This document shows positions 35,114 through 46,599 of a DNA stretch of 64,000 bases, one piece after another. Under the pieces are notes generated by a model, which was not told the DNA's origin, searched no databases, and was given only the letters and a program-made list of their open reading frames with translations. The stretch's first letter is position 1, and every line of letters starts with the position of its first letter. The position numbers and the translations under genes are program-made. The DNA is from Alnus glutinosa (Eukaryota; Streptophyta; Magnoliopsida; Fagales; Betulaceae), in the NCBI RefSeq assembly GCF_958979055.1, contig NC_084892.1:4109501-4173500 (forward strand), in the 5' to 3' direction.

Positions 35114-38100
35114 CAAAAGATCTCACCAAAAATTTGCATCAATGATCATAAACCGACATAAAGCAAGCATTCCGGAAGCTTGTAGTTCTGGATACTGAAA
35201 GAAAGTAGATATGGTAACAATTTTGTGGAATAGTTTAAAATGAAATATTGGATACTGATACACTAGTGAGCTACACAGGACTGCTAGGAAGAACTTGTAT
35301 CGAATGATGTATGAGACAAGCATATCATGTACCATATTATAACCATAAACATGACATCAATCCTTAAATTTTCTGAAATACCATGACATCATTATTTTAT
35401 TATCACTTCAATAACATCTAACTTTAAATGACTGAATTATAAAACACGATTTCAAATATAAACATAATAGGAAATTTTCCTTTTATAGAGTTCAAGAGTC
35501 ATAGAAGTCATGGAACTGCAAGATGAGAAAAACTAAGGCAATCACCTTTTGCATCAGATGAAAATTTCTACAAAGCTTTGACAAGAAAAGTGCAGAGTGT
35601 CCAATCAAGTTCTTCTCACTGGAACCACCAGAAATAATTTCTTTTTCTGCTTTGTCAGATAGAGTATCAAGATATGCATCTTCAGAGGCAGCAAAACCTA
35701 GTTCGGCATTCATACTATTTTCCTGCAAGACATCATCAAGGGATGAAATCTTCTAAATCAAACCAAAAAATGAATGACCCCAAAAAAGGAAAAAAAGTAG
35801 ATATCAAATAACCAATATTGGTACTCTATATCTTTACACTGATGACTGAGTACAGAATTTAATCTCACCTTAACTGTATCAGCTGATATTGTGCCATTGC
35901 AATGTACATTTTGACCATCAGTATCTGTTTTTGCCTTTGCCACTCTTTGTTTCCGGATCTTTCGAGCACACGATTCGATATAAACCAATTGGTTCATGGC
36001 AACATGACTTATGACAAATAAATATCTACTCAGTTTGGCTAGTTGAACTGTGGTAAGTATGTTGGCATTACCACTGTCAATGTCATTCTGCAATTCATCT
36101 CCTCCACTACAACTAAACACAGAACTAAGAGATTTTTTAACCAGATCAGCAGCTAATGTTTCTGGAACAGGATGCGTTGCGTATAAGGCAGCTATTGCTT
36201 CATCAGCAGCAGCATACCATATGTTTTCTGGAAGCCAAAAGCCAGTAATTAAGCTTTCTAGAATACCAAATACTCGTCTGCCATTAACTGACAGCAATTT
36301 TTTCTTGTCATCTACAGACAATCTTTGAATAGCAATGCATGTAGTTCTAGCAAGCAAAGGCTCCACTTTAGCCCAACGACCAAACCCAATATCAATAATG
36401 TCTTGTAAGTGAGAGCTGAGAACCCCAGTGGATGATTTTGCCGCCATGCAAAGGACAGATAAAGCACCACGACTATTCTCTGCAGTGGTTCCACTAACAC
36501 TAAAGCAAAAGAAATCCCATAATGCTGATATCTGCAAAAACAAGTACTTTATAGGAGAACTGCTTCTTCAAGTAATCTCAGAAAAAGAACTTAATGACTA
36601 TATTTTAGCTTGCCAGAGAAAATTGTCAACAATGCATTGATTATAAGACTAAAACATTCATAAAGAAGGACAGGCCATGATCCACAACCAACAAGATAGC
36701 TCTATGAAGTCAAATTCCAAAATTGGTTATGTAACCTCCTCATCGATCATCATCGGACTCAATTATGATCAATGGTTTCTATAATTCTATTTCTTCTCAT
36801 TGCAAACATGTTATCCAGCCTAGAACTATTCTCCTCAAATAACTCGAAGAGAAAAAGTGTCTGCTCAAACAATAAAATTTCCAAATATATTTTTTTCTAT
36901 AAGCATGTTTGTTAAACAAAAGGAGAGTGTAACTATTAGAACAAATGGATAATTAAGTATTCGACATAGTCAAGTGGCTTCAAATCTTCTAGTGAAGGTT
37001 TCAGCTGGGATATAAAAGTTTTAAATTTACCAGGAAACAAGAGCACAAGCTACAGTTTGGTCATATTTAGCTTACCCATGGTTGTTTAAACTGCTTCAAT
37101 TACTATTTATTTATTAAAAAAAAAAAAATCTCTCTTTTGAGTGTTGGCCATAATAATCAGAGCTAGAAATTATATCTCTTCTTTAAAGATAATTCGTTAA
37201 TATACCTATTGAAGGTGTAGGATTTTAAGAGGCTGAAATAGTCATCATTTTCTGGATTTGTAGTGTCAAATCCATGGAATGCATCAAACATATTAGGTAG
37301 AAAGCTCAGAACTAATTCATACAAGATATTATTCAGAGACATAAGGGAACATACCGTGCTGGTAGATATATCACCTTTGGATACCAAGGCCCCAACAATA
37401 AACTCCAGAGCTGCTAGATCTCCTATATTTGAATCTATGGCGAGATTCAAGAGATTTTTAGCTGTTTCTACTGGGTTTTTCCTTATATAAATTGTAACAA
37501 AGGCGTTCTCCACAGCGTCGTAGATGGATTTGTCCTGAGAAAATGCCTACAAAAGAGAGCATATATCTGATGCTATTAATTACTATTGTGGATCAATAAT
37601 CAAATATATAGAGTAAACATCCACAAGATATTTGGACAAGGAAAATCACAATGACTTCCATAGAAACTTTTTTGACCGTTTCCAAGGCATGACCAAAAAT
37701 AAAAGCTTACCAGTGGCAACATCTTGCGGAGGCAGGCTTCTGAACCATCAATTTGGAACTGTTTGCACCTCATGAGCAAGAGAATTGTGTTCTCTACATC
37801 AGAGGCAGAAGATGAAGCCATCAATTGAACAAGTGTTGGCATTGTAGCAGAGATGCACTTAGAAAACCTCAAGCCTGCCTCAAGAGATGCAACCAATGCC
37901 CTGGTCTGTTCCAAGTTCCCAATATCTGGCACAGAACTATCCTTCTGAGAAATCCCTTCTTCCACATGAGCCAAACAACTGTCTGTCAAACTCTCTTGCT
38001 GCTCTATGGCTGGAACTTGAGGATCAATATTATGAACTTCACCATTTTCTTTGGAAGTATCATTATCAGAAGGTAGACCATCCACAACACTTTCTAAAGG

Positions 38101-39228
38101 CACATCTGGTTCAAGTTCATTCATCTTCTTCTTATACTGCTCTAAGGTTGCTTCAAATGAAGCTATTCGAAGTTGTGGGCCAAACGGATTATGCTGCAAC
38201 ATCATGATAAGTAAATTTAATGCAGATTTTCTAACAATTGCACTCTTATCCTCCAACCTACCAGCTGCAACTTCGGCAACCTCATTCCACAAACCAATTG
38301 AAACAGAATGATCTTCACATAGTTCAGCCCAAACCTGAAGAACTCGACTCCTAGTATAGGCTGAAACATCTCGGCATCGTTCAAGCAAAATTTCCAACAT
38401 GGCTTGCTTGGTTCGGAGACGAACAGATTTAGAACTTACTTCACCCTCAATATCCTTAAATGCATTTGCAACCAACTTCCCAAGAACCCCCACAAGAGCA
38501 TTCCTTATCTTATAAGATTCCCCACCGAAGTGCGGGACCAGAACTCCAATGTTGGTTGAAACCAACTTTGGCAGCCGCTCAGCAAGCTCTACCAGAAAAC
38601 GCCCAATATTTTCAGCCCCAACAGTGTCCTTCACATAATCTTTTGGGTTAGTCCTCCCAATCTCCCTGATAAGGGAGCTGGCCAGGCTTCCATCAGCATA
38701 CTTCTTCTCAGCACCAGCAACCGCATCAGCCGTGTGGGTAACAACAAAATCATATTTGTGAATTAGGTGCATGATAGAAGCACATGACTGTGCCATGTAG
38801 TGGTATTTTGTAGTGCATGCTCCAATTATGCGACATAGAGCATCTTTGGTGTCGGAATCTTTTAAAAGAATTGCATTCTCAAACATCGAGAATACATTTC
38901 TACAAAACACAATTCATAAAATTTTAACTTAAAGTCCACCAACAATGGTAAAATTATACCTAAAAGATTCATGTCAGTTATCCACTTACTTCACAATGAA
39001 AGACAAATAATTTTCATCCAGATCTGATGAACCAAAGAGCAAGGGAAGGTTGATCTCTAGTGAATTAGCAATCAAATTGAGTATTCGACTCCTTTGAGGC
39101 TCCCAATTCCATGAGTTTACTAGCTGTTTCTTCCTTGTAGCTGCTGCTACCTAAGGCAAAAGACTTCACTAAATTGGCCACAACAATGGCAATCTCACAC
39201 CCAACAGGGTACATACATGAGAACATTC

Positions 39229-39261
<33 letters not shown>

Positions 39262-40700
39262 ATACCTTTGGATTATTGCTGGAACCAGTGTTGGCCTGCT
39301 CAGCAAGAACAACATTTATGAGGAAGAATGTGTAAATTTTAAAAGCATTACGATGTGAAGCAACCCGATCAAGCACTGGAGTGTCATCATCATGACTTTG
39401 AGAAACTCGCGAGAGTGAATCAACATTTGGAAGAAGAACACTAAAATTGGATCGGAGACTCTCTACGAGATTGAGTTTACAAGATGTAGGGAGACTAGCA
39501 TAACTACGAATCAACGAATAGACACGGTTGAAGACATCTTGGTCTTCAATGCAAAAGAGCTCCTTGTCGGAAAGATCAAAGGATACACCTATTTAAATAG
39601 ATAAGGCAAAAAAAGGTCATACGTGAGATTGTGTATCATGGGTGGAACAAAAATGAACTAGTTCTTGCAAGTACAATTAAAAATAACGATGACCAGCTAA
39701 ATGTAGAGGAACAATTACTCTTTCTATAATTTCTATAGAATCCAGCCATCGGGGTAATTAACACTTTTATTTCCTTTCATACGCTTGTATTTTGTACGTT
39801 ACAAAACAAGGCATTATGTTGTTTGCCGGATTTGGGGAAAATTCTGTTTATCATTTGGTTGCTTACTTTAAATATTTGCTAAAACAAAGAAAAAGTCAAC
39901 TTTAGTTCAAGTAAATTATAGCACAAGCTCAGCTCATATTAGTTTATCTTTAATAATAATCTCATGACATAGAACAATAAAATTTGCTTGCTTTCCTTCT
40001 TCTTTTTTTCCTAACATTTTCTCAGATGGGCAATGATAAAGTATAAGAAACAACAAAATAAAATATGACTGGCTTCCAGGAAAGATTGAGTTAAAAACCA
40101 AGCACAACAAACTTGAGGTCTTGCACTTACGCTGCTTAGTTCATAAGAAACGCAAAATTCAGCTAAGAGCGACCAAATGCAGATTAAACGACTGACTTAA
40201 GTCAAATTTTCCAATTTTCCCACTTCAATTATAGAATTTATTTTCTTTTCTACATCTCCCTAGCAACCGAATAAAACTTTACACTTTTTTAGGGTTTCAT
40301 GACATGAAAACAAAAGAAATTGAAGAAGAAAAAAAATAAAAAAGTCAATCTCCGCTTGATTGCTGAGATAATTGAGGGAAACAATATTGGGACCTACAAT
40401 GCTCCACTTAATTAACAATAAAATGTATAAAGTTAATCAATTCGAGTACATTTTTTGCCAGACTTCCTTTCTTTCTCTTTTTGTTGCATTTTCTCAGCAA
40501 CCAAACGCAATGTTAGGGACAAATTTAATGGACTCTGGGACGGTGAGAGAGATGGAGAGAGTGTGACCTTTGACGAACTCTTCAAGTTCGGAGGGATGAA
40601 GCGAAGCGATGTCGATGGGGTTTTGCGCGTAGAGGCGGTTGTCTTCGTGCTCTTCTTCTAGTGCTCTGAGGGTCTGGGGAAAGAAGAAGTGAGGAGCCAT
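31508..40700 (-). CDS. CAP-D2: Condensin complex subunit 1 (CAP-D2), at least 16 exons, about 1,340 aa
   Basis: In transcript order the exons are 40700-40568, 39588-39266, 39150-38990, 38899-37711, 37546-37355, 36531-35869, 35722-35546, 35194-35127, 35022-34800, 34715-34616, 34505-34390, 34315-34258, 33536-33385, 33265-33064, 31875-31711 and 31601-31508. All have GT/AG borders and the phases join without a stop. The protein starts MAPHFFFPQTLRALEEE, followed by the Cnd1 N-terminal domain (for example LPKLVSTNIGVLVPHFGGES). Next come HEAT repeats (RLEDKSAIVRKSALNLL; YARLGDPLASVRKNAVLVLS) and the conserved Cnd1 region (SNCTIALGDLAVRFPNLLEP). The tail is acidic, then lysine/arginine-rich (SRAKKSSMK). 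This is the HEAT subunit of condensin I, which loads the SMC2/SMC4 motor on mitotic chromosomes. The length fits plant homologues. The extreme C-terminus is uncertain: it either reads on past 31508 or splices to a short exon near 31217 (frame RTREWRVRR). Confidence 0.93.
33271..33304. repeat. Poly(C)22-poly(A)12 run beside a CAP-D2 splice acceptor
   Basis: On the gene's strand this reads T12-G22-AACAG and ends at the acceptor of the exon at 33265. The usual pyrimidine tract is thus displaced more than 20 bases upstream by a G run. Homopolymer length in raw sequence is error-prone. Confidence 0.85.
33876..34128. mobile_element. Stowaway (Tc1/mariner) MITE in a CAP-D2 intron, 253 bp
   Basis: The ends are CTCCCTCCGTCCAAATATAA and, as the complement of the right end, CTCCCTCAGTCCCAAAATTG. 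These are the diagnostic Stowaway terminal repeat. The left flank is TA; the right flank is CA, a decayed TA. It sits in the intron between exons 34258-34315 and 33385-33536, away from the splice sites. Confidence 0.88.
35069..35113. repeat. (GT)n(GA)n microsatellite in a CAP-D2 intron
   Basis: About twelve GT units followed by about ten GA units. On the transcribed strand this is a CT/AC tract about 14 bp downstream of the exon at 35127-35194 (the donor side). Confidence 0.85.
39237..39262. repeat. (GA)n array next to a CAP-D2 donor site
   Basis: About thirteen GA units, seen as (TC)n on the gene's strand, begin 4 bases inside the intron after the donor of the exon at 39266-39588. Confidence 0.85.
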
Positions 40701-40704
40701 AGTC

Positions 40705-40708
<4 letters not shown>

Positions 40709-40742
<34 letters not shown>
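40709..40742 (-). promoter_or_regulatory. (CT)n tract in the CAP-D2 5' leader
   Basis: About seventeen GA units on the plus strand end 9 bases upstream of the CAP-D2 ATG, so the leader reads (TC)n. CT/GA-rich leaders are common in plant genes. A direct regulatory role here is inference only. Confidence 0.55.
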
Positions 40743-40745
<3 letters not shown>

Positions 40746-42171
40746 CTCTGTCGGTCTTCGTTGAGGTTTTCGCCAAATTTGAACTGGAACTCAAAATTTC
40801 AGCAAGCGGGAATATGTTACTGTTTAGGGCAGATGGGCCGGGTCAGTTCGGTTTTATGGAGCAGGTGTTTGTGCGTTGGACTTGGACCAAACTACGCCTA
40901 CGGCCTATAGCCAATAACTCAGAAACGAGTTTGATGAGTTTTGAAGGAAAAGTCACTTGATTTGTAGGCTACGCGTTCACATTCTCAGCCTTTCCCGGCC
41001 AACTAAACCCAGTTTACCCGGATTAGCGTCGTCGCCGTTATCATATCAAGGTAAATGGAGATAACTATCATATTTTATATATATATAAAAGAAGTGGAAA
41101 CGTTATATAAACTTTCTAATGTGGCAATAAAAATTATAATTAATCTAAAATTTAATAATAATTTTTACTGATGCGTCATAAAATGTCTAACTAAAATTAT
41201 ATGTAGCATTTACAATAAATAATAACATGTCAATCAGAGAAATCAAATCACAATGAAATATAGAAAACAACAGCATATACATACAAAACAAAAACAAATA
41301 ACACTAAGATCTAAAGCATTTCAACACTCAAGAAGAAGATCCAAGAGCGCAATGAGAGGCAAGTAAGTGGGAGCATGGCTTGTAGCGGCCTATTGAGCAA
41401 CGGTTATAAGTGCCATGAAAAGGCACTCTTATTATTCTATAACGGCACGTTTAGGTGTTTGATTTTTTAAAATTTAAATTCAACTATAATTTATTATGCA
41501 AATTTTGAGGCAAAATAAAATTGAAAAAGATGTTTATTAGATAGTTAGACTTCTTAAGACAAAATTAAAACATAAATAAAAAATAAAATAAAAAAATTGA
41601 TAAAATCTTATTTGTTTTTAAAAAATTGTGAATACCTATAAAATTTATTTTTGAAAAACAATGCACCCCAACATCCTAAATCTTCTTAGCTTTGCCAGAT
41701 AAGCGGAGACCAACATAAACTGAGAAGTGAGTCCCCTTTAGCATGGATGAAACTAGGATTTGTTATTATGATAGGCCGAAACATTAATAAAGGGCCAAGT
41801 CTAATTTTGATATTGGCCAAACTTATTTTTTAATTCAAAAAGTAATATATATTTAATTATGTATAAATATTTTATGAACAAATATTAAGCTATATAAAAA
41901 ATATTTAACCATAAATACATAAATATTTTAATTGTATTTTTATACATTAATATTTTTATTATATATAAATTTGTAACTATAAAGGGGGAGGGGGTCATGT
42001 CCCTTACCAACCCCCTATAGTTTGGTCCTCTTGAAGGAAAATCATATTATGGACAATATTATAATTGATATCCCTTAAGTGGGGGTGCCCGACTAATGAA
42101 GCTTGAAGGATATTTCTTTATTCTATCTTCACAACAACAAAAAAATGGTACTTGTAACATGGGAGGGAAAC
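40743..42171. other. CAP-D2 promoter side and AT-rich intergenic DNA
   Basis: The first few hundred bases above 40743 probably contain the CAP-D2 transcription start. The rest is AT-rich unique DNA with runs such as 'aaaatgtttattagatag'. No gene or defined element was recognised. Confidence 0.5.
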
Positions 42172-42320
42172 GGGTCATCTCCAATTCAATTGAATTTGAG
42201 AGTATCTAGTTAGTTATAAGTGTAGGGGTATTTTTATTTTTTTACATTTTTTAAGACAAAAATGCTCATACACTACAACTAATCGGATACTCTCCAATTT
42301 AGTTAAACTAAAAAGGATCC
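42172..42320. mobile_element. Candidate MITE, about 149 bp
   Basis: GGGTCATCTCCAATTCAATT, then GAGAGTATCTAGTTAGTTAT on the left, is mirrored by GGATCCTTTTTAGTTTAACT and GAGAGTATCCGATTAGTTGT (complement of the right side). The arms are long but imperfect. No confident target duplication was found, so the superfamily is open. Confidence 0.5.
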
Positions 42321-43063
42321 TAATACACATGAGAGACGGTTAGCGGCGAAAGATAACAAAAATTCAAAGATCTACAGTTCCAGTGGTGAGGGGCAACAAT
42401 GGGGAGGCGCATGAGGCCTACACGCCAAAGAACCCCGAATATGAGTTTAAGATCCCATATTTCAATTTTAGAAACCCCAAATATGTTATCAAAAAGTGGC
42501 GTATAGGGCTCACTTTTAAAGAGAATAGGGTAAATAGTGAAGAGAGGGCCTATGAGGGCAGCGGACGGCGGTGGAACGTGATAGCGGCAGTCAAGGTGGG
42601 AAAGCCTAAAATCTAGCTTGTAAGCCAAAGAAAAGCAAAAAGAAAGGAGACAAAAGCAAGGTGTAGAGGAAGGAAGGGGGAAGGTGATGGAAGGAAGGAG
42701 GGCCTCCTCCCCTCACACTCACAAGAAAGGCAGCAGTGGTTTTCACTAGGAAAATGAACTTTCTACGCGGAAAGGAGAGAAACTCTAGGTTCTATTGATC
42801 CTATTAGAGCTTAAGCCATTCAAATTTATGCTACATTTGCATAAAACAAGAAGATTGTGGATTAAACTGCTTATGTGTTGTGTCTCCGCGAATTTAGATT
42901 TTCAGCAATTTGTTATTAGAATTTTTGACATATATATCTTGTCCTCATCGGCAATCCAATCTCCCAAAAAATCATAAAGCTTCTTTCTAATTATCTGGGG
43001 TTAAAAATTTGTAATCACATATTAATACGCTATTTTCATTGAGATATCATATGTTGCCATCTT
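42321..43063. other. Intergenic stretch
   Basis: Two opposed open frames (42320-42628 minus and 42383-42616 plus) overlap here and match no family I know. The purine-rich 'aaggaaggagggcc' patch near 42670-42720 is simple sequence. No gene is called. Confidence 0.4.
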
Positions 43064-43640
43064 ATGAAATGTTGGAAAAATATTCCGACCTACCAAAATT
43101 GGCCGAGTCCAATATTACCCGAGCCCAGCAACAATTATCATATCGATCGGATCGATTGGGCCTGTCAACATCTAGGCCCAATAAGCTCATAATGATAAAC
43201 TACCGAGTTGACTCATTCGGAATCGGTAAAATACCGAGTCCCCGATTATCACGGCATGCACTCAACGATTCAGAATCGGTAAAATACCAAACCACCAATT
43301 ATTCTAGTGCGCATGCCACGAAGACCGGATTATGAGGGAAGAAGCTTCCCTTGAAAACACTCCTAGTCTGAAACAAAGTCTATCGCACCTAGAGTGTTTA
43401 AATTCAAATATTAGCCTGACAAGTCGTTTAAGCCCGACATGTGGCTCAATGAAATGAGTATTACTCTTGTTCATCGGCTTATAAATACCTCATTAATGCA
43501 CATGTATGATTGATTGCTCTCTGCGATTCTAAAAATTCATATTCGGAAAAATACTGACTTAGGCATCGAAGTGGGACTGTCGAACTCCCCTCGACGCAAC
43601 TTTCTTTTTGTAGGTTAAGGGCTCTCGAAGATCAACACGT
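43064..43640 (+). mobile_element. Probable solo LTR of a gypsy-like element
   Basis: It starts TGTTGGAAAAATATTCC. It contains 'cttataaatacctc' (TATA region, about 43480) and then 'actgacttaggcatcgaag' with 'ttgtaggttaagggctc', an arrangement familiar from gypsy-type LTR R/U5 regions in plants. A local duplication of 'attcRgaatcggtaaaatac' occurs at about 43218 and 43270. The precise right end and target duplication were not resolved. Confidence 0.45.
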
Positions 43641-43778
43641 CACTAAAGCGGAATCTGTTATTACATGATATAACTAATGACACAACTATAGACTTTTTAT
43701 TATTATTATTATTATTAAAAATAAATTACAAAACCATGTAAATGGGTGGGGTTTGGTTTTGTGTGTGTGTTTATTTTA

Positions 43779-44570
43779 GGGATAATTGCACCGTTGGTCC
43801 CTGTGGTATGCCATAATTATTTTTTACTCCCTATGGTTTAAAAAGTCCATGGGAGGTCCCTGTGGTAAGAAATAATTACAAATCGATCACTGACGTCAAA
43901 TTCTGTTAAAATTTTTAACAGATTCCGTCAAATGCCACGTCAGCGCCACGTGTCGCCAATAAGACGACGACACGTGTCCATCTTAATAAAAAAATATAAA
44001 TTTATTAAAAAATAAATAAAAATACTTATTTTTTTTAAAAGAAAAAAGAAAAATGTGAAGCAAGGGGTAGATAGGCCACTCCTTTGGGGGTGGCCGTGCG
44101 CCACCCCCAGTGGCCGCCGGAGGTGGCGCACAGCCACCCTTAGTTGCTTGGGGGTGGCCCGAAAGATCCAAGGGTGGCATGGGTGGCCCGCGGCCACCCC
44201 CAGTGGCCGGGGGTGGCCATCGGGCCACCCCTGGATCTTAAAGGGGTGGCCCGAAGGCCACCCCTTGTAGCTTTCTTTTTTTTTTTGAATTTTAATTTGA
44301 ATTTGAATTTTTTTTAAAAATAAATATTTTTATTTATTTTTTTAATAAATTTATATTTTTTATTAAGATGAACACGTGTCGCTATTTTATTGGCGACACG
44401 TGGTGCTAACATGTCATTTGATGGAATTTGTTAAAAATTTTAACGGAATTTGACGCCAGAGATCGATTTATAATTATTGCTTACCACAGAGGCCTCCCAT
44501 GAACTTTTTAAACTATAGGGAGTGAAAAATAATTATTGCATACCACAGGAATCAATGGTGCAATTATCCA
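43779..44570. mobile_element. Long-terminal-inverted-repeat element (Mutator-like), 792 bp
   Basis: The two arms, each about 260 bp, are near-complementary. GGGATAATTGCACCGTTGGT on the left mirrors TGGATAATTGCACCATTGAT from the right. The match continues through 'gtggtatgc', 'aaaaagtccatgggaggtcc' and 'gccacgtcagcgccacgtgt'. The flanks carry TTTATTTTA at 43770-43778 and 44571-44579, a 9-bp duplication typical of Mutator-like elements. The centre (44080-44270) is a GC-rich array of GGGGTGGCC/GGCCACCCC hairpins, sharply unlike the AT-rich arms. There is no transposase. Broken relatives lie at 12700-13085 and 11461-11657. Confidence 0.85.
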
Positions 44571-45050
44571 TTTATTTTATTTTATTTTATTTAAAATACA
44601 ATTTTTTTTTTTAAAAAAAAAAAAGGAAAAAGGAAAAAGTTAATAGTTTTGTCTATAAATGGCAAAATATAATTTATCATTTATCATTTATCATTATCCT
44701 ATCATGATTAATAATTTATTAAAGAGACTATTTTGCTCAAAGAGTCTTTTTCTGTTTGGTGGGTGGGGCATTGGTTTTGAGTAGGCGACTCCAAAAGAAG
44801 GTGAAAAACAGAAAACCAAGCAATTATGCCAATTACCACTGAGACATTGAGACAAGCAAATCAATAACTCATGGCCCACATCACCCCGTCATGAACTATT
44901 TTATTTTCCTTTCACTTCACCTTTCAATTTCTTTTTGATGACTCTGATTCCCTTGAATCTTTCCAAACAAGGTGGCCTGATTTCTCTTGGAATCCCAAAA
45001 CGATTTTCTGGGTTTAGATTGGAAAGCAAAAACAGAGAGAGACAGAGACA
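44571..45050. other. Upstream region of the small peptide candidate
   Basis: AT-rich up to about 44700 ('atttatcatttatcattat' repeats), then more balanced. It probably holds the promoter and leader of the 45051 frame, with 'acagagagagacagagacA' just before the ATG. Confidence 0.45.
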
Positions 45051-45197
45051 ATGGCAATGCCATGGGCCATGACCCTGTGGATGGCAAAGATGGTTTGGGT
45101 GGCTCTGACTGGGTGGGTTTCTTCTTGCTTGACTGTTGCTGATGAAGTTGCTAACTCTCTCAGAACCGGTGATATCGGCCCTTTCCATGTTGGCTGA
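45051..45197 (+). CDS. Candidate small secreted or membrane peptide, 48 aa
   Basis: A short frame in good plant context (gagacaATGGC) reads MAMPWAMTLWMAKMVWVALT, then GWVSSCLTVADEVANSLRTG and DIGPFHVG, followed by TGA. Residues 1-30 are hydrophobic with a small-residue exit (SSCLTVA), consistent with a cleaved signal peptide or signal anchor. The remaining 18 residues (DEVANSLRTGDIGPFHVG) are hydrophilic. A leader with GAGA repeats and a T-rich 3' flank ('ttttgttatattaatatctc') make a compact transcription unit plausible. I do not recognise the family with certainty and propose no function. The alternative is a first exon of a longer gene or chance, but the signal-like composition argues for coding. 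Confidence 0.5.
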   Translation: MAMPWAMTLWMAKMVWVALTGWVSSCLTVADEVANSLRTGDIGPFHVG

Positions 45198-46555
45198 TTG
45201 GGTTGTCGAATTCAACAATCCAAATCTCTCGGGGTTTGTCTCTAGGAACCCTGCTAACTTTTTGTTATATTAATATCTCTCTGTATGTGTGATTCTTTTC
45301 TTGGTTGCTGGTTCTCGTGTTAATTCCTATTATCCGATTATGTGGTAGGTGTGAATTGTGATAGAATGAACATTTAATCATTCAAAGCTGACTTTCAGTT
45401 GCCAAGAAGACTTTTTTAGAAGAAAAAATTAAACTTGTAAAAGATTCGAAACTTTCTTCACTTTTCCAACAATATCTTGGTAACCAAGTGGAGTTATACA
45501 ATCAAGTTTAGGGTCTTGAATTATGTAAACATTGCAAACAATATGACAATAAGAGTATCTTCCTTACCAAAGAGAAGATGATATGAGCCAGGAAAAGAAA
45601 GGAAAAAATTAAATGAAAATATGGAATAAAAAGAAATAAACTAAGTAAAGCATTAATATGAGGGGAAAAAAAAAAAAGAAGAAGAAAAAAGATCACATCG
45701 CCAAAGAGGAAATTTAGGGAGTAATATCTAAGCTGACCTGATCTTTGAGGTCAAGATTGTTATAAGCAACAAAACAGTATGCACTCAAGGACTATTTTTC
45801 AAGCATAGAAGACATAATTTGAGATTTTAAGAGTAAAATTAAAAGCAAAATATCATCAAATGCAGAGGCTGTGCGCCCATGTAGAGTTGTTGACTCTTGG
45901 TGATTCTTAACATGCACAATAGAAGCAAATTCTTATGAAATCAACACAATCAACATGGAGGAGGTCATGCGCAAAACTAAAATTTTTATTTACCAACAAA
46001 ACCCCACAAACTAAAACCTAAATAGCATAAGATATAGATAGCCTAGATCTAAAATCAAAGTACAATTCAGTACTTAATTACTATGCTCGCAATTACATTT
46101 AACAAAAATTAAACATCAAATAACTTTGGGACCTGGTGACTCTTAATTATGAAGCAACTAAAAAAAGTTAAACAATTTGCTTGGGGTAATTTCCTACATT
46201 GCCTCCCCCATAAACCAAGCTCTCAAAAAAGACATAAAAGACGTGAATCACGTCTTTTATGTCTGTTAATTCTATGATGCTTCATATTTGACCTTGTGTA
46301 GCGTGCACATTATATCAACCTCCATGTGTTTTTGGTTATAAACAGGTGTCCAATTGAAGAAAATGAATCTGTTTGAAAATGTACTGGTGGCTTCGTTGAG
46401 ATTCAGCTTGGTTTTGTTGTGAAAACTATGTGAAGTGGCTGAAAACTGAAAAAAAGAAAAAAATAGACAAGCTTTTCACATTTATCAAGTAAATAAAACC
46501 GGAATTTATAAATGTGAGCATGTTTTTGTATTTTGAAACCTGCCTTAAGTTGGCT

Positions 46556-46556
<1 letters not shown>
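45198..46556. other. Intergenic stretch with a perfect palindrome
   Basis: No gene was recognised. Bases 46231-46263 are GACATAAAAGACGTGA, one A, then its exact complement, a 16-bp perfect inverted repeat. The surrounding 'tttcctacattgcctccccc' text may come from an old retroelement, but no domain or LTR was identified. Confidence 0.45.

Positions 46557-46589
<33 letters not shown>
46557..46589. repeat. Poly(C) run, 33 bases
   Basis: Uninterrupted C homopolymer beside the 3' end of the minus-strand LINE. Such a length is rare in AT-rich plant DNA, and the exact count is uncertain. Confidence 0.85.
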
Positions 46590-46591
<2 letters not shown>

Positions 46592-46599
46592 GGGCTTTC

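Noticed and set aside
42320..42628. 102-codon minus-strand frame as a gene
   Set aside because: It partly overlaps a candidate MITE, is mirrored by an open plus-strand frame of similar size, and resembles no family I know.
43039..43335. 98-codon plus-strand frame as a coding gene
   Set aside because: It overlaps the probable solo LTR, has no domain, and its composition reflects local repeats (GTAAAATACCRA).
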